64,000 nt of DNA from Gymnorhina tibicen (Eukaryota; Chordata; Aves; Passeriformes; Artamidae), in the NCBI GenBank assembly GCA_013399875.1, contig VXAZ01003471.1:936084-1000083 (forward strand). The letters are read 5' to 3'. Of this stretch, positions 1 to 13,100 are shown piece by piece. Each line of letters starts with the position of its first letter. Position 1 is the first letter of the stretch. The notes under the pieces are model-generated. The model saw nothing but the letters and a program-made list of their open reading frames with translations. It made no database searches and was not told where the DNA came from. The position numbers and the translations under genes are program-made.

Positions 1-1339
1 GGTCAAGACAGCTTTACATATGAAATGTCTGTCATAAAAAAGAGGTTTAGAATTACTTCTCACTTGCTGTATTTGTTCCTTCTGTGGGAACTCCCTCAGA
101 GCAAGTCTTGCCAAAGGCAGCAGAAATAAATTTTTCTGGGGAAGGAAAGTGGTTGAAAGGAAGGATCCATGTTGCTATTAATACTTGTGTCTCAGCTGGA
201 ATAAAGTGTTCATACAAACAGTGTGTGCTGCTAGATAGCAGAATTTATAGTACTCCACCTGTATGGGATATTCAATACAAGGCACATTAAAAGGATTTAG
301 AGCAGAAGAAGGAATCACTTCACTTGAAATACCATGACTGAGGTTTGTTGTTATAGCATCCACCTATTTTATTCTATTAAGGAATTTACACTGTCATCAT
401 TGTGGCATTTTTTGACAGCTTTATGCCTCATGATTTTAGTTTGGCCCTTCTCAGCATTCACCTTGTTGAAAGTAAAGGCTTCTTTTTCTCACTCCCTGAA
501 ATGAGGAGCAACCTGAGTAACCCTGAGCCTTCTTAGATCCTAAAATTCAGCGATGTAACCTCCCACCCCTTAAAATTTTGCTTCAGTGTTGGTCAAGGAC
601 TCAAAAGAAGGGGGACTTGAGACAAAGCTCCCAGTATTTAAGATGGGACCAGGATGCCATCCAAAAATGTTGATAATGCTGCAACCATCTAGTGGGTAAA
701 TACAAAATCCAGTACTCAATGCTTTAAAATATCCCTAGAAACCTCTCAAAATTACAGAACAAATCAGTGCTATTGCTTTTCACTTTTCTTACCTTCCCTC
801 CATTTCTTTTTTTTTTGACAGCCTAGGTGTATCATTTGCTAATATTTGCCATTTTGAGCAGTCAGACACCTCAATGAGGTTTGCTTTTGCAATCCGTTCA
901 GTAAAGTCGTCACAACACAAGTCCCAGTGGGCAGCAACTCACACGGGCAGTTTCAAGGCAATACGGCAGCTGAGGAGCCACAGTGATTGAACAGTGTGGA
1001 ACAGGTGTGGAACAGGGTAACACCATTTTCCTGTACAAACCTGGAAAAATTACACCTGGAATCCTGCCTTTGCTGCCTTTTTATCAGAAGGAAGCAGACA
1101 GTGTGGAGGGGGTTCTGAGAGAGCAACATAAAATGATTAAAGGGCTGGAGGGAAACAGTTGGGCATGTAAGGAAGCATGAAAACTGAATGTGTATAGTTT
1201 ATGTAAGCAATATCAAAGGAGAGGGCATGATGACATAAAGTATAAATATCAGCAGGGAGGAGGGGAATCATTTGAGTTGGTAGAAGGTAGAGCTAGAACA
1301 GAAGTGAAAGTGAGAAAAGGGAGATGTACGTGTCCTTAA
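1..1339. other. Non-coding stretch, nothing recognised
   Basis: AT-leaning DNA with frequent stops in all frames; the only ORFs are under 70 codons and lack codon structure or recognisable motifs. No CpG cluster, simple repeat or transposon was identified. Confidence 0.6.
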
Positions 1340-1553
1340 GAGGAATATTTTCCAGAGAGTGAGAGCTGCAGGACCATGGAGCAGTCCTCTAAATGAATTG
1401 GTAGAAGCTCCGTCTCTGGAGACATTTAAATCTGGACTGTACAGAGCATTAGAAAATATAAAAATACACTGAGGGGAACAATCCTGCACTGTCAGGTGAT
1501 GGACTAGATGACTTAATGCATCTTTTCCATTTCTAATTTCAATGATTCTATGG
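1340..1553 (+). repeat. CR1-type LINE, 3' end fragment
   Basis: This is a diverged 3' tail of a chicken-repeat-1 (CR1) non-LTR retrotransposon. What I see: a stretch reading like 'ctctggagacatttaaatc' followed by 'gatggactagatgactta' and a terminal 'aatgattctatgg', which is the ordered signature of CR1 3' untranslated regions (a modified 'gatgatct' block and an ATTCTATG-type end in place of a poly(A) tail). CR1 copies are almost always 5'-truncated, as here: nothing upstream resembles the reverse transcriptase. Divergence is considerable, so this is an old copy. The left boundary is approximate to a few tens of bases. It is not expressed as protein. Confidence 0.8.
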
Positions 1554-1781
1554 CTCATTAATTGCATATCATACAAATGCAGTAAAATTTGATGGGAATT
1601 AAAAAAAAAAAGAGAGCCTACATTGGGGGAAGGCTGCTAGACTAAGTATAGACATATTCCTTGAAACATATAGGATGAGTACATCACTTCTTAAGCTTGT
1701 TGCTATCATTCTAAAAGTTATTTCATTCACATTTTCTCTAGCATAGTGATGCTGCATGCAGCTGAGTGCAGGGTAGGTGAC

Positions 1782-1885
1782 ACTTTCCTGTAAGGACAGC
1801 TTGTGAACTATGTTCTGCTCTCTTTCCTTAAGGACTTTCCTGTAAGGACAGCTTGTGAACTGATGTTCTGCTCTCTTTCCTTAAG
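1782..1885. repeat. Two-copy 52-bp tandem duplication
   Basis: Unit 1 is 1782-1833 and unit 2 starts at 1834. Both begin 'actttcctgtaaggacagc' and run through 'ttctgctctctttccttaag'. They are nearly identical; the main visible difference is one extra G in the second copy ('gaactgatg' versus 'gaactatg'). Such similarity implies a recent local duplication by replication slippage, or else an assembly duplication of a heterozygous segment. Confidence 0.9.
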
Positions 1886-4150
1886 AACTTAAAAATGTAC
1901 AGTTTCCTACACTGGGATATACTGGGGTGGAGTTAAGTGCTAATCTCCCTTTACAGAATTGATATTATATAGGGCTAGGTTTTTCCAGTTGAAATACACA
2001 GCAGAGCTTTGACTGATTTGAATTGTCCTGGACCTAAACACCAGATTGATGGTGGTATCTGAATCAGACCCTGCTAGAAAATCCAGTAGTGTTTTGTCAG
2101 TGAGAGGACAAACATTTTGAGGAAGTATGGAATTATCTGTTGGAGGTCCTTAAATGGATGCTGGTTCTTAATCCTATGTATTACCTGATCAAATGAAGTC
2201 ATTATCCAGCTGAAGCCAACCTTTTTTCTCCTCCCAGTCATGTCTCACACTTTGAATGGGAGCCTCGTGTAACAGTCTGCTTCTTCTTCAGCCTTTCCCA
2301 CAGAGTGAGCTACATCCTATATTTTTCATGCAGGGCATCACAGTGGCCTCCTTCCTCAGAACAGGCACACCCGAGCAGCAGAGCACTGCAATCTTCCACC
2401 CAGTGTTGACAGGCATGATGATCTTGGAGCAGAGATCACAGCGTTGCATCTCAGCTGGGGACATACCACACCTCTTGGCATATGGTAGATCATGACATTG
2501 GCTTAAAAGTCGGAAAAACAATACTTGAAAAGTCTCTAACCCCTATGGGACTTTGGGAACACTAAACCATGTCCAAGTTCTCACCTCAGCTGAAGCCTTT
2601 CGTGCTCAGACTCTTTGTAGTGAACTCATGCTAGGCAGCTCATGTGCCAGGCTTTTTTTACCTACTTGTCTAGAATAGTATAATAATGTTTAAAGAGCAG
2701 CACAGTTGGCTGCAGCTGGCCAGTAACTCAGCTTTATGGTATCTGAGCAGAAAATTGAGTGAGGCAGGGAATCAGGGTGTACTAGCACATACACATAACA
2801 TATTTCATTTTACTAGCTGCTCACTAAACACAAAACACATCTTTTTCTTCCTGTCTAAACATGCTGCTATGGAAAGTTAAGTCCTGTCCTTAATTTCTAA
2901 CCTCAGCCTGTTAACTGGTTCTGTCCTGAGCTGTCTCCCTGGCCATATAAACTGCAAAATATTGAGTAAATCAATTTATGTTTCCATTTGAACTTCTTGT
3001 TACAAATGTTCATTTGTTTTTAAGAGCTGCACAAAGTTCTTCAATAGGTTAACAGTGAGGCCCCCTTTTCTCCAAAGAGGTCTATAATAATTAGTTCCTC
3101 CTGAGGCCCAGTACAAGGCTGTGCCTGTCAGTAGCACACCATGAGAGTGTCATTTCCCCCTGAACTCCCATGATATTTTTCGTACTGATCAATTCACACA
3201 GTTAGTAATAAATTCTTATTTAAGACATTCTCAAAAATCACAAAAGGAATGTGTAAACATATTCAGGAAAATACTTCTTAATGCATAATTGATAAATAAG
3301 AGGAAACGCAGCTAGCACATCCCTGCCATTTTCCTACAGCAGGTAGTGATTCCCTTTTTCTAGCATGTGCTCTGGGAAGTTCTGTCAATTTTAGTGAAGG
3401 TTAAGAGCTAGCCTGTAGACTGAGATAGACCCTAAATCAGTGAGTTTGGTATGGCTACATAACCATATAGGTGAGAAAAAGAGCTAAAACCTAGCCTGAT
3501 CATCCTCCAGCTTGGGGCTTGATTAAAGGACAGTCATTTGGTTTCATTTAAAAACAAATGAGTGGCAGGAACAAAACAAGACAGCCATTGCAGAGAACTG
3601 CAGGGCAGCAGAGACTTACTGGAGCATAAGGCACCTTTGATTGCGGGGGAACTGAAAGAGGGTGGAGACAGTGGGCTAGCTGGGCAGCCCAAAGGAGAAC
3701 TCTCCGCTACCTTCCTGGGTCAGGGTGGAGATGCCAGGGCTGCTTACGGCACAAAGTTCATGCAAATGTCTTATCCTTGCAAAGAGGAATTCCTTATTTC
3801 ACCCTTGTTGTTCTGCTCTGCTCTTTGCAATAGAGTAACAAAGAGTGCTATAAACCTACTTTGGGTGGTCCCTTACAGAGCTCCCCTAATCTTCCTGACC
3901 CTCATTGGCTTCTTTAGATCCCAGCTGCAAGACCATGAAGAGATAAGACCTCCTCTGTATGTGTTATGCCAAAAGAAAAATAAAGGGAGAAGAGTGTGAC
4001 CTATGTTCACAGACTGCGAGACCAATGCCAGCATCTGAGAAAGAAGAGTCTTAAAAGAGTAATAACATTAATGCAGATGTAGAACTGTCATATTTAATTT
4101 ACAATGGGCAGACAATTCCAGGCAATCACTCCCACAGCTATCATAACTCA
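1886..4150. other. Non-coding stretch, nothing recognised
   Basis: No gene, transposon or RNA gene is supported. The longest open frame, 3562-3999 (+, 145 codons), has no recognisable domain and is best treated as chance. Confidence 0.55.
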
Positions 4151-4213
4151 GACATATTGCATATATGTGTGTGTGCGCTGCATTTATATGTGTGTGTGTA
4201 TTGCATATAGATA
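4151..4213. repeat. TG/TA-rich imperfect simple repeat
   Basis: Two TG-dinucleotide runs are embedded in near-repeats of a longer unit (ttgcatatatgtgtg..., tgcatttatatgtgtg..., ttgcatatagatatg). This is interrupted microsatellite DNA; alternating pyrimidine-purine composition is capable of Z-form DNA but that is general knowledge, not a sequence demonstration. Confidence 0.75.
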
Positions 4214-6587
4214 TGCAGAAAACTCATTATCATGTACAGTAATGGTAAATATTTCATGGGCCTCATTCTTTCAGTCTTAGTCCTTTGTGAAACCAGCAAG
4301 GGAAGTTGCACCTGAATAGAAAATTGCAAGGGTATCAGGGTTTGGCTCTACGTCAATCCGTTTGCTTTATCTCACTGTGCTATTCCTTGGTGGTGACAGT
4401 AAGAGCAAGGGGCAACTCTTCTTCCCCTGGGGGGGAAAAGATCCCTGTGTCACAAGGACCAGGCAGAGCAGCGCTTGAGTGAGCAGCACATTTTCTGTCT
4501 CATTTTAGAGAGCTGGAGACACTGGGGCTGGAATTAGGGAAGTTGGAGCACTGGCTCTACTTCCTCTCTGCAGCCCAGAGCTGTTCTCTCAGAAAAGTGA
4601 GAGCCTGGTACAAGCTGCTTACTGATTTGCAATGCCCCTGGGAGAAGGTCTAGCTGGAGTGTGGTCATCTATTTTTACTGTATAATACCAGATTAGCTCC
4701 TTGCAGCTCGTTAACAAATCAATTTAAAAATCAGGTGAGAAAGCTTGATGACACTTCGTTTTCTGCTGCCTATCTGCAATGACACTCACTTGATGTGAAG
4801 TGTCTGTTTGCCTGCAAAGCCTAGCCCAGTGCCAGTTCTTCAAATCTTAGCTGATTCAGCTGTCTTTGCTCACCTATGGTCTTACTCCAAGAGGAGTCTC
4901 CTAAGAATTAATATATTGCATATGAATAAGGGGAGGGGAGGGGGGGAAATTGGATTTTGCTGAACGCCGCCGGCATGTTTCAGTTTCATTGGGCCCACGG
5001 ACAGCATTGCTCAGGCTAAGTTTATCTAGCCCAGAAAGAGTCTTCTGCTTTTCTGACTCCTTTCTTGTCAAATGGAAACCAATCAATTCTCAGAAGGTGT
5101 TGAACTGAAACCAAGAAGCCAGTTTAAAATGTATCTTGCTGGAAATTGGCAAGCCTATCTACCTGCTCCACATCAGTGCCTTTCTGCTCAAGTGCTGTCT
5201 TTACTTGGCAGGAACACAAGATATAATAAAAACGAGTAGTTCTTCCAAAATTCCTGCCCGCTTGAATTTACATACAAGATTAAATGATTTTTTGTCTTGT
5301 TACTATACCCCGTGGGTTCCTGCAGTACAGGTTGCTTTATGCATAAATCATTTATAGCTGACACATTGCCTATAATTTTCTCCAGAAACCGAGTAGTTTC
5401 TTGGTGCAGTAAATTTACTGTAATTTATAGCAGAAAACACCTTGGAGTTGTGGATCTAACATTCCTCACTTGTGGTTCTGAGCTGTCAGGAGCTGCTGTG
5501 CTGCTGCCCACTACCACACAGTCGCTGTGCTTCCCTCCAGCAGCGCCTGCATGCTGGATATGGGCAAAATTAAGCAGGGAGCTAGAAAGACCCCAACAAC
5601 TTGTTTTCAAGGTGATGTGCAAGCCAGACTGAAACATGCTTGGTTTCGCTTTTATTTTGTCCTTTTATTCAAATGTGGGCCTGAAGAGACTTAAGTCAAC
5701 CCACAAGCAGTTAACCTTTCCTATTTGTTGCAGTTTAACTCATTAATTAAAACAAAAAAAGGAAAGTTTCCTGTGTGACATCGAAGAAGTTTTTCTGAGG
5801 AGATTAATAACTTTCTCAGTCACATATGGTCAAGCCCTGTTTGTTTCCAGCCATATTTCAGAATTCCCTGGGGCTTTTTTTGGTGGTAGCTTGTCAAAAA
5901 AGCCACGCGTTCCCCTGATTTATCTGAGAGCCGTTCATGCCAAGCCTGGAGCTGCTCAGCCATGCTTTGCTTGTATCATTTGTCCAGTGAAATGATAAGC
6001 TGAAAGTTCTTGCCTTGTAATACCGGGTAAAACGTGCATGTGGCTGCGTGAGCCTTTGTCCTCCTCTGCAGCACACGAAGCTGAGGCGGGGTGTGTATGT
6101 AGCTGTTGCACTGCTTTGAAAATTGTCTATACAAAACCAGTTGCTCTTCTTGATGGAGGGAAGGAGTAATTATGCTCCTTCATACGCAAATGCAAAAAGG
6201 GGTTACTGTGGACTAGGATATGAATTCGCAGCTCATCCACTGCTTAAAGATAAGCGTCCTTCTGTGGGTCTGTAACCCTCTGTGGTGGAAACCTGATCTG
6301 CTCTGCACAGCGCAGCTGAGCTGTGTTGGGTGCAAGGCTGTGCACTAAGGCCAGTCCTACGGAGCAGCTAGTGCAGAGTAAAACCCTTCCCCAGCTTCCC
6401 TCCTATTAACGTTTTCATCTGTCTTACCCAAGGACAGACAATGAAGGGGACTGTCAAAAAAACCTCGTCTCCCCTCTGTGCAACCCTGGTGGGTATTGGC
6501 TCAGCCCCTCATTTTCCCTCAGACACCCTCAGACCAGCACAGGATGGAAGGGCCAGTGGATGTCCCATGGGGCTGTCCCAGCACAGC
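4214..6587. other. Non-coding stretch with one G-run cluster
   Basis: No supported gene. A G-rich run at 4930-4946 (runs of 4, 4 and 7 G separated by single A) is the only distinctive local motif. The small ORFs between 4901 and 6076 overlap each other on both strands and lack features. Confidence 0.5.
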
Positions 6588-7000
6588 AGGGACTTGTTTA
6601 GTCTAACCAGGGGGTGGTTGAGAAGAGATAGGATCACTCTCTATAAATACATCAGGAACAAACAATAGGGAATGTAAAATTTTTTTTATTTTTTTAGGGG
6701 TTGTTCAGGGGAGGGTTTTTAGGGTTTTTTTTTTTAGTTTTAAGGCCATGTTGGCACAAGAACAAATGGTTACACTGCTCACAAATAAATTTAGTCTGGA
6801 AATTCGAAGGAAGTCCTAATCAAAAGAGCTGGGAGGTCCTGGAATGACTTTCCGATTGGAGCAGCCATGGGCAAAACCAAACTGCTGTCTAGATGGTGGT
6901 GGATAGCTACATGAAAGGTTTTATATGTTCTTCTTGTGCAAGGAAGGCACTGGCTAGAAAGTGCGGGAGGTCCCTTCCCATCTTGCTTGCCCTGCAATGT
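6588..7000 (+). repeat. CR1-type LINE tail, interrupted by T-rich DNA
   Basis: Two blocks in CR1 order flank a T-rich insert. The left block (about 6588-6670) resembles the end of the CR1 reverse transcriptase region: 'gacttgtttagtcta' then 'gagaagagataggatcac' and 'ctctataaatacatcagga', matching the usual 'LFSL..G...R' and 'I.LYKYI' coding pattern. The right block (about 6740-7000) has 'ggcacaagaacaaatgg', 'tttagtctggaaattcgaa', 'agctgggaggtcctggaatg' and 'gggaggtcccttccca', all typical of the 3' part of avian/reptilian CR1. Reading frames are broken throughout, so it is an inactive fossil. The ORF at 6441-6668 is a remnant of it rather than a gene. Boundaries are approximate. Confidence 0.82.
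6677..6742. repeat. T-rich low-complexity insert within CR1
   Basis: Runs of T are broken by AGGG/GGGG words. It sits between the two CR1 blocks and is not part of the usual CR1 consensus as I know it. It may be a local expansion, or a remnant of the poly(A) tail of a reverse-oriented retroposed sequence. Confidence 0.6.
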
Positions 7001-10000
7001 CCCTCAGTGCCTCCTTTAATCTCCCCAGAGGAGTCCAGAGGCATCAGCCTCTTCAATCAGGGGCAAGGCATTGATCAAGGAAGGCCCATCCTCTTCCTCA
7101 TGCTCCTCATGCAGCTGAGGTCAACCCAAATTAAATACGAGGCAGGAGGCTCAGAGAAGGTAGCAAGATCTAGGTTTTAAGAAATTGTTTTTCAGAGAAA
7201 CTTCTGAGATTCTGTCTATCCCCACTCACTATCCCCATTGACAACAACCTAAATTTTCATCACTTATTTATTTCTAAATCCCAACTATTTACTTTCCGAA
7301 ATACAGGCCCAGGTTCGAAATACCTACAGGCTCTTGATGAAAAAAGCTGCATATGTAAGCCGTTTTTGAGGGTTTTTCATTAGCGGGGATTTTCTTCACA
7401 TGCAGAAATAATATTAGGAAAATAGACTTATTTTTAAAGATGACTGATGTGTTTTGATGAGTTTTTTCAGCAAATGCACTCAGTAGACATAGCAAAATGC
7501 CTCAGTGTAGGTAGACATATAAATGCAGAACAACAAAAACCAGTCATTTCTCACAATGGCTTGTTTTCCTCTGGGAAATTGTAGGCAGAATCTCTTCTTG
7601 GCTGACTACAATTGTCAGTATTTGGTAAAATCTTTTAAATCCTGTCGAGATTGTGGCATTGCCTGTGCCACTTCTAAGATCCAGAGGAGTGAGAGAGCCC
7701 AGTGCCAGGGAGGCCCTCAGTGCCATCACCACTGACAAATCACTCGAGACCTCGTTGTCTCAGCCTCCTGTGCAGCTCTGGTGTTTGACTTGGCAGTTCT
7801 TGATGTTCCTAGTGTGATTCAAGTGTTTACCATCATGTCCACGGCATGCAAACCCTTCAAAATGTCAAATATCACAGATTAAAATAAAATAAAATATGGT
7901 GAACACAGGATACATGACTCCCAAGGCAGCCGTGACAAAAATGCATCCTCAATCACACACTCTTTTGCCGCTTCAAAGGAAATGCCGTGCAATGAAAGGC
8001 TAACTCTTCATCAGGCCTTTTCAGATCAGGCGTTTTTCTCAGGTCTGTTCCTGGAACACGTTAAGAGAAAACTTTCTCCCCTCACCCATTTGGAAAATGT
8101 CTCACATTTGACTCATATCACCGCTTACTCTGCAGTCCTCTCTAAGGCCCTGCAATAAATGTCACAAGGAAAAGGATAAGGAGGGAGAGGTTTTCACTAA
8201 GGCCGTTTCAGGTGCTAGTTTAATTTTTAGTTGTTTACTGTAGCTTATATAAATTAAACTCTGAACATCCTTGTCCTCCTCGGTTCCTTTCAACAGATTT
8301 CATTCCGAAACCTTTTCAGGTATGCGGACATAAATCTGGAGAAATTCCCCTGGGTTGTCCAAACTGCTGCAGACTTGTACTTCTAAATAAGACCAGTGTG
8401 CTGCTGATGTGGTTACAAGGCTGGCATGAGCTTAGACTTTATTTTTTCCCTCCAGTGTTGCAAAACTGTGGTCTCAACACAGTTTATACTGGACAATTTC
8501 CATCCTCCAAGAATCCAACAAGTAAAGCACGTTTGTGAAGACCGTGATTCTGTGATTTCCAGAAAATAAGGGCTGTAGCTTTAGGCTGCCAATCTGCTGT
8601 TTGGCAGTGCCACAGAGGCTGACTACAGCAGGGCTGACTCCCAGACCACTTATTTGGAAAACATTTGCCTAATGGGACAAATTTCAGATGCGCCTGCATT
8701 ACTTGGGAGACATTATTCAGGCACATGTAAATTGCCACCTTACAAATTTTTTCTAGATCTTGATTTCAGGGTCTTATTGCTGAAAATTATCCACTTTGAA
8801 AGGGTATATTTATGTTTTGATGGTGCATATATCACAGGAGAGATCCAGGATATCTGTAAGACTTGGTAGTGTGGCACTGAATTACTGAACCATGGAGCTC
8901 TCTTTCTAAGCCCATGCTGTCACTGAACCTGCCACTAAAATCCTGACACAAAAACACAGGGGGGTTGATGGTGCCTTAGTGCCAGTTACAGTGTGGGTTT
9001 CGTTGGCACACACAACTGGCTCATGGGCTTTTAAACTCCTCTGTCATCCAGGTAAGTTCAAGGAAACGCCACTGGTTTTGGCTTTGCAGATTACTCCTTC
9101 AGCTCTCTCTGGTTTCTGAAGTGTGGCTCATTGCCTTGCTTCTTCAAGCCCCCAAACCAACTAGAGTCACATTGAAAAATACTTTCCAATTGGAAATATG
9201 CTTGTTTCCTGCCCTGATCCCTCCCCTCTTCTTCTTCCCTATGTAGGATAGGAGCAGGCGAGGTTGTTGTGGGTACAGACCCAGACTTTTGATTCATCAA
9301 AGAATCTATTGTTGGTAGCAGTATATTCCCTCAGTGAGCTTCATTAGCGAGAGAGTAAAAGAAGAGTTCAGGATTGTGCAATGTCACCTCTATACAGGTC
9401 CAGAGACATAGTCCTAGGGCAGAGCATTTGGAGACCTATAAAAAAAAACACTCTCCACAGCAGAGATCCTATAAAATCTGTTCTCTTCCTCTCTTTGTAT
9501 AAATTTAGCATGTCTTGCTGACAGGTCCTCAACTTAGGTGCGAGCTGGGAGAGAACATGTTCACCCCCACTCCTGGCGGAGTCAGTAGGGTGCACTGTTT
9601 TGCAGCCCATACCACTGTGTCCTCTCGGACTCCAACACTGGTTGAAAAGTGTGGCAGCAGAGTGAAATGAGCACCAGATCAAGCTGTGCACACACAGCCT
9701 TCTTGCAGAGTGACCAGGAGTAGAGAATGGTTACTGAATGATGCTCTTTAAATGGGGCTGTTTGCCCTACACCATCATGTCACTCTTCTTTATATTCTTG
9801 TCCATATATTTGGTCCCCACCTGTGCTGGCCCCTGTGACCTGTCTAGTGCAGAAAGCCAGCACATGGCAGAAAAACAGTCATGGGTTAGGGGTAGCTTCA
9901 TTCTCAGTGCTACTTGGAAGTATATGTTTCATTGGTAATTGCAGTTTTAGGTTAAGGACAGGGTCAGTGACATAATTTAGAGTATCCCAATTGCTGGTGC

Positions 10001-10100
10001 TAAACAGCTCTGTGCTTCACTGTCGGAGAGGAGTACCTCACTCTAATGGAAATTCTAGTGGGTGTGGGGGTTTTTCAGCTCTCTGTGCTTCTTGCTGAAT
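7001..10100. other. Non-coding stretch, nothing recognised
   Basis: Short chance ORFs only (below 110 codons). A short AAAAT run lies near 7880-7897. No transposon family was recognised. Confidence 0.5.
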
Positions 10101-10104
10101 ACTT

Positions 10105-10120
10105 TTCTGTCACGACAGAA
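10105..10120. other. 16-bp perfect inverted repeat
   Basis: Seven-base arms TTCTGTC and GACAGAA are separated by AC, giving a compact palindrome. It is too short to call a structured RNA; it could be a dimeric protein site or chance. Confidence 0.35.
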
Positions 10121-13100
10121 GGGTTTTTAACTAGCAGTTGTGTGCTTGGGCACTAGCAGAAGCTTGTTGAGGGAATCTGATGGTATCTATTGGAATTTCT
10201 AGTCCAGTATATAGGGGAAATATTAATCATTTCCTTTTTAAACACCAACAGTATGTTCTGTGCTCTGTTGTACAGAATCCAAAGTACAGACAGTGCTTGT
10301 ACTGAAGAACTTGCATGTCCAAACAAGGGCCAGACAGATTGCAGTGAGTAAGCCAGAGGTACAAAAGCTTTTCTACTGGTGTACATTAAATGATTATGTG
10401 TGAATTGTCAGGCTTTATAGCTAACTGATTGTAAAGGGAACTTGCTAACATGCTGCTTTGACAAATACTATTGCTTTATTTGCAGTCAGTCACCAGATCT
10501 ACAGAACTATTCATCTCTTTCATACATTGCTGTAATTTTGTTCAAAAACTTAAAAACCAGCCACTGTCTCTCCAAAAAAGCAACAGTAAGAATTTGATGA
10601 GGTCATTAGTATTGACTTGCTGTGCACATCACTTTAATTACATTGTCATACTTTTCTACTTTTTATTTTATCCAGATTAGTTTTTATTTAGTTTTATGGG
10701 GCATGTGGGGGATTCCTGCTCATTGTAGACTGAATTCCAGGAAAAAGGAAAGGAAGAGATAATCTGCTGGGTTTTGGATATGGCAACCAGTCTGAGACAT
10801 TGATAATGCAGCTGGACCTCTTGCCCATTCGATTTTCTTTCTGCACAGTTGAATGTCAGTTATTCAGTTGAACATGCCTTTCCATGCTACCCAGTTTATA
10901 TGCCCTTGGGATGAAAATGATAGCTCATGAATAAGGTAATGTGTCAAACTAGCTTGGCAAAATCAGGCAATTGGGCACTTTTTTTAGGCATTCAAACTTT
11001 TTCTCCATGGTTAGATCAGGGATCTAATACACATCTGTTCCCCTGACCCAACCCAGCAGCCCACATCAATCACCAAGCTCTCAACCAGTTTCCCGTGTGC
11101 AACACCAGTCAGAAGGCAGAATGACCACACATGGCAGTCTGCCTCAGTGTAAGCCCCAGGAATTAATATTTCCTGCAAAGACACCTTTTTTTTTTTCCTC
11201 CTTTGGGTAGTCCTATTGTATTGGTTCTTTCCTGAGAAACCTGTCAAGAGCAGAGTACGAAGTCCAGGCACAGGAAGGGAACTTAATGACCAAGAAATAC
11301 ACATTGAAAAAGGGCATGTTTTATTCAGATAGCAATGGGTTAGAGGGCATGTCATGAAACAGCAGAGTTTGTGTCTTATCCTATGCTATCAAATAACCTA
11401 TCTCATGTGCTGACCTCCAGACCTGGTTTGGATTGAAAAATTCCCTCTGAAATCCATAATGGTTTGTTGCTTTCCACATTGTATTAATTAAAAATCATGA
11501 AGTAATGGTTCCTCAAAAGGAAAATTACTCATTCACAGTGAACAGTTGGCAAGTTTGCTAATGGATCGAGAATCAGGAGAAAATGCAGATGTGTATTCCT
11601 GTTGAGAGAGATTTTCTTTAATGTGGTTGGAGACTACACAGGATAATGATGAAATTGATACTGGCATTGCCCAAAAGGTTGAAAAACATAAGGAACATTT
11701 GTGAGTAGAACAGAGGGAAAAAACCAACAAAACATACATTTTTCATTAATTTTGTGTTCAATGTAGGATTTTTTTTGTTTCTCCTTTTTCGACCAACTAT
11801 TTGAGAACTCTAAGGGTGTTTAGAATACTGTGAAGCTGGGCAAACATCTCCTTGAAAGACCTAATTGTCAACCAAGACCTGCTAAAAAATTAATAACTCC
11901 ATATCCTTTCTAAGTTTAGACACAATGTATTAGATTTTGAAATGTATTTTGGCTTGTGAAGAGTTTGAATGCAAAGAAGATTTTCAAAGATGCCTAGACA
12001 GATCAAAATCTATTTTTAACTCATTTGAAAGAAGTCAGCATCTCACCTGCTTGCTAACATGCTGGTAATATACCTTTGCTTGTAGAATTGTTCACAAAGA
12101 CATAAAAGCATTTAAATGGCTTTTTGAACAACTGCTGGTAAGGCAAGGTCAAGAGAAATTAAGTGAACTATGTCAAGCCCCAAGAATTCAACCATGCACA
12201 GCTGAAGGCCCAGCCTGGACGATGCCAGAGACTGGGTGTGGATGCAGGACTTGAGGATAAGATGTGTTTGTAATTACAGAAGGACCTCAAGGCCTCTTTG
12301 TGAAGTCAGGACAACCAGAGCAACACCACACGATTTAAAAGAGCCATGGAGAAGACACAACTTCTGCCTCTTGGCATTCTTCCTACAATGAAAATGCGTA
12401 TTACACACTCCCTGCCTTTGTCTGCAAGTGAGGGGGCATGCAGGAATACTGGGGTTCTCTGCAGGTTTTACTGCCGGTAGCCTGTGTGAAATCAGGCAGC
12501 AGCTCCCACTGAGGAGTGGGATGATCTGATTTTTTGAATTCTGAACTACAGGATTAGCTCTTTCCTGGGAAAAGCAAAAAAACTCATTTTCAGCACATGT
12601 GTATTGTGTATGTTCTGTGAATGTGTGCTCATTCTGAGGTTTGTTTGGAAGTCTTTAGAATTAATTCTGCAGGTAGAGAAATGCTTTCTCTTTCACTTAA
12701 AGATGGTCATATCTGTGCCCAATACCTGTTTCTCAGGTCTCTTGCTTTAAAATCAAGACTTTACTTTCGAAACTGGAAAACAGGAGCATCTAGGTTAAAT
12801 ATTGCAGCTTTTTCTGCTGGCCTCAGCAGAGCAGCTTCTTTAGATGAACTGAACACCACTTACTTCAAAAAACACTTCTATTCCAACTTCAGTGTTGGCT
12901 TCCCTGTCGAGTTAATTAATCTCCCAGGATTGGAGATTAAGCGAATTTGGAAAGTGAGCAGAATTTGGTTCTCAGAGAGTTGCATACATTTGCCATTTGT
13001 GGTTAGGAATAGAACCCAGAGAATGTTTATTCCATGGTAGGAAAAACAGTTTTTACTTTTCTTAAACACAGCTAGCTGGTTTATGACTCCTGGCAGGAGT

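Noticed and set aside
2256..2521. Cys-rich 77-codon minus-strand ORF and its plus-strand partner
   Set aside because: Cysteine spacing does not form a zinc-binding pattern that I can name; no splice context.
3562..3999. 145-codon ORF on the plus strand
   Set aside because: No recognisable domain, no clear splice or promoter context, composition like its surroundings; length is within chance in GC-richer DNA.
6441..6668. 75-codon ORF ending in LYKYIRNKQ
   Set aside because: Its C-terminal half is the CR1 reverse-transcriptase remnant, not an independent gene.
12130..12340. Possible unclassified LTR or other old repeat
   Set aside because: Texture felt repeat-like, but I could not match it to any family or find ends.
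12621..13040. 139-codon ORF on the plus strand
   Set aside because: No family resemblance and no supporting exon boundaries; a shadow frame of 79 codons overlaps on the other strand.
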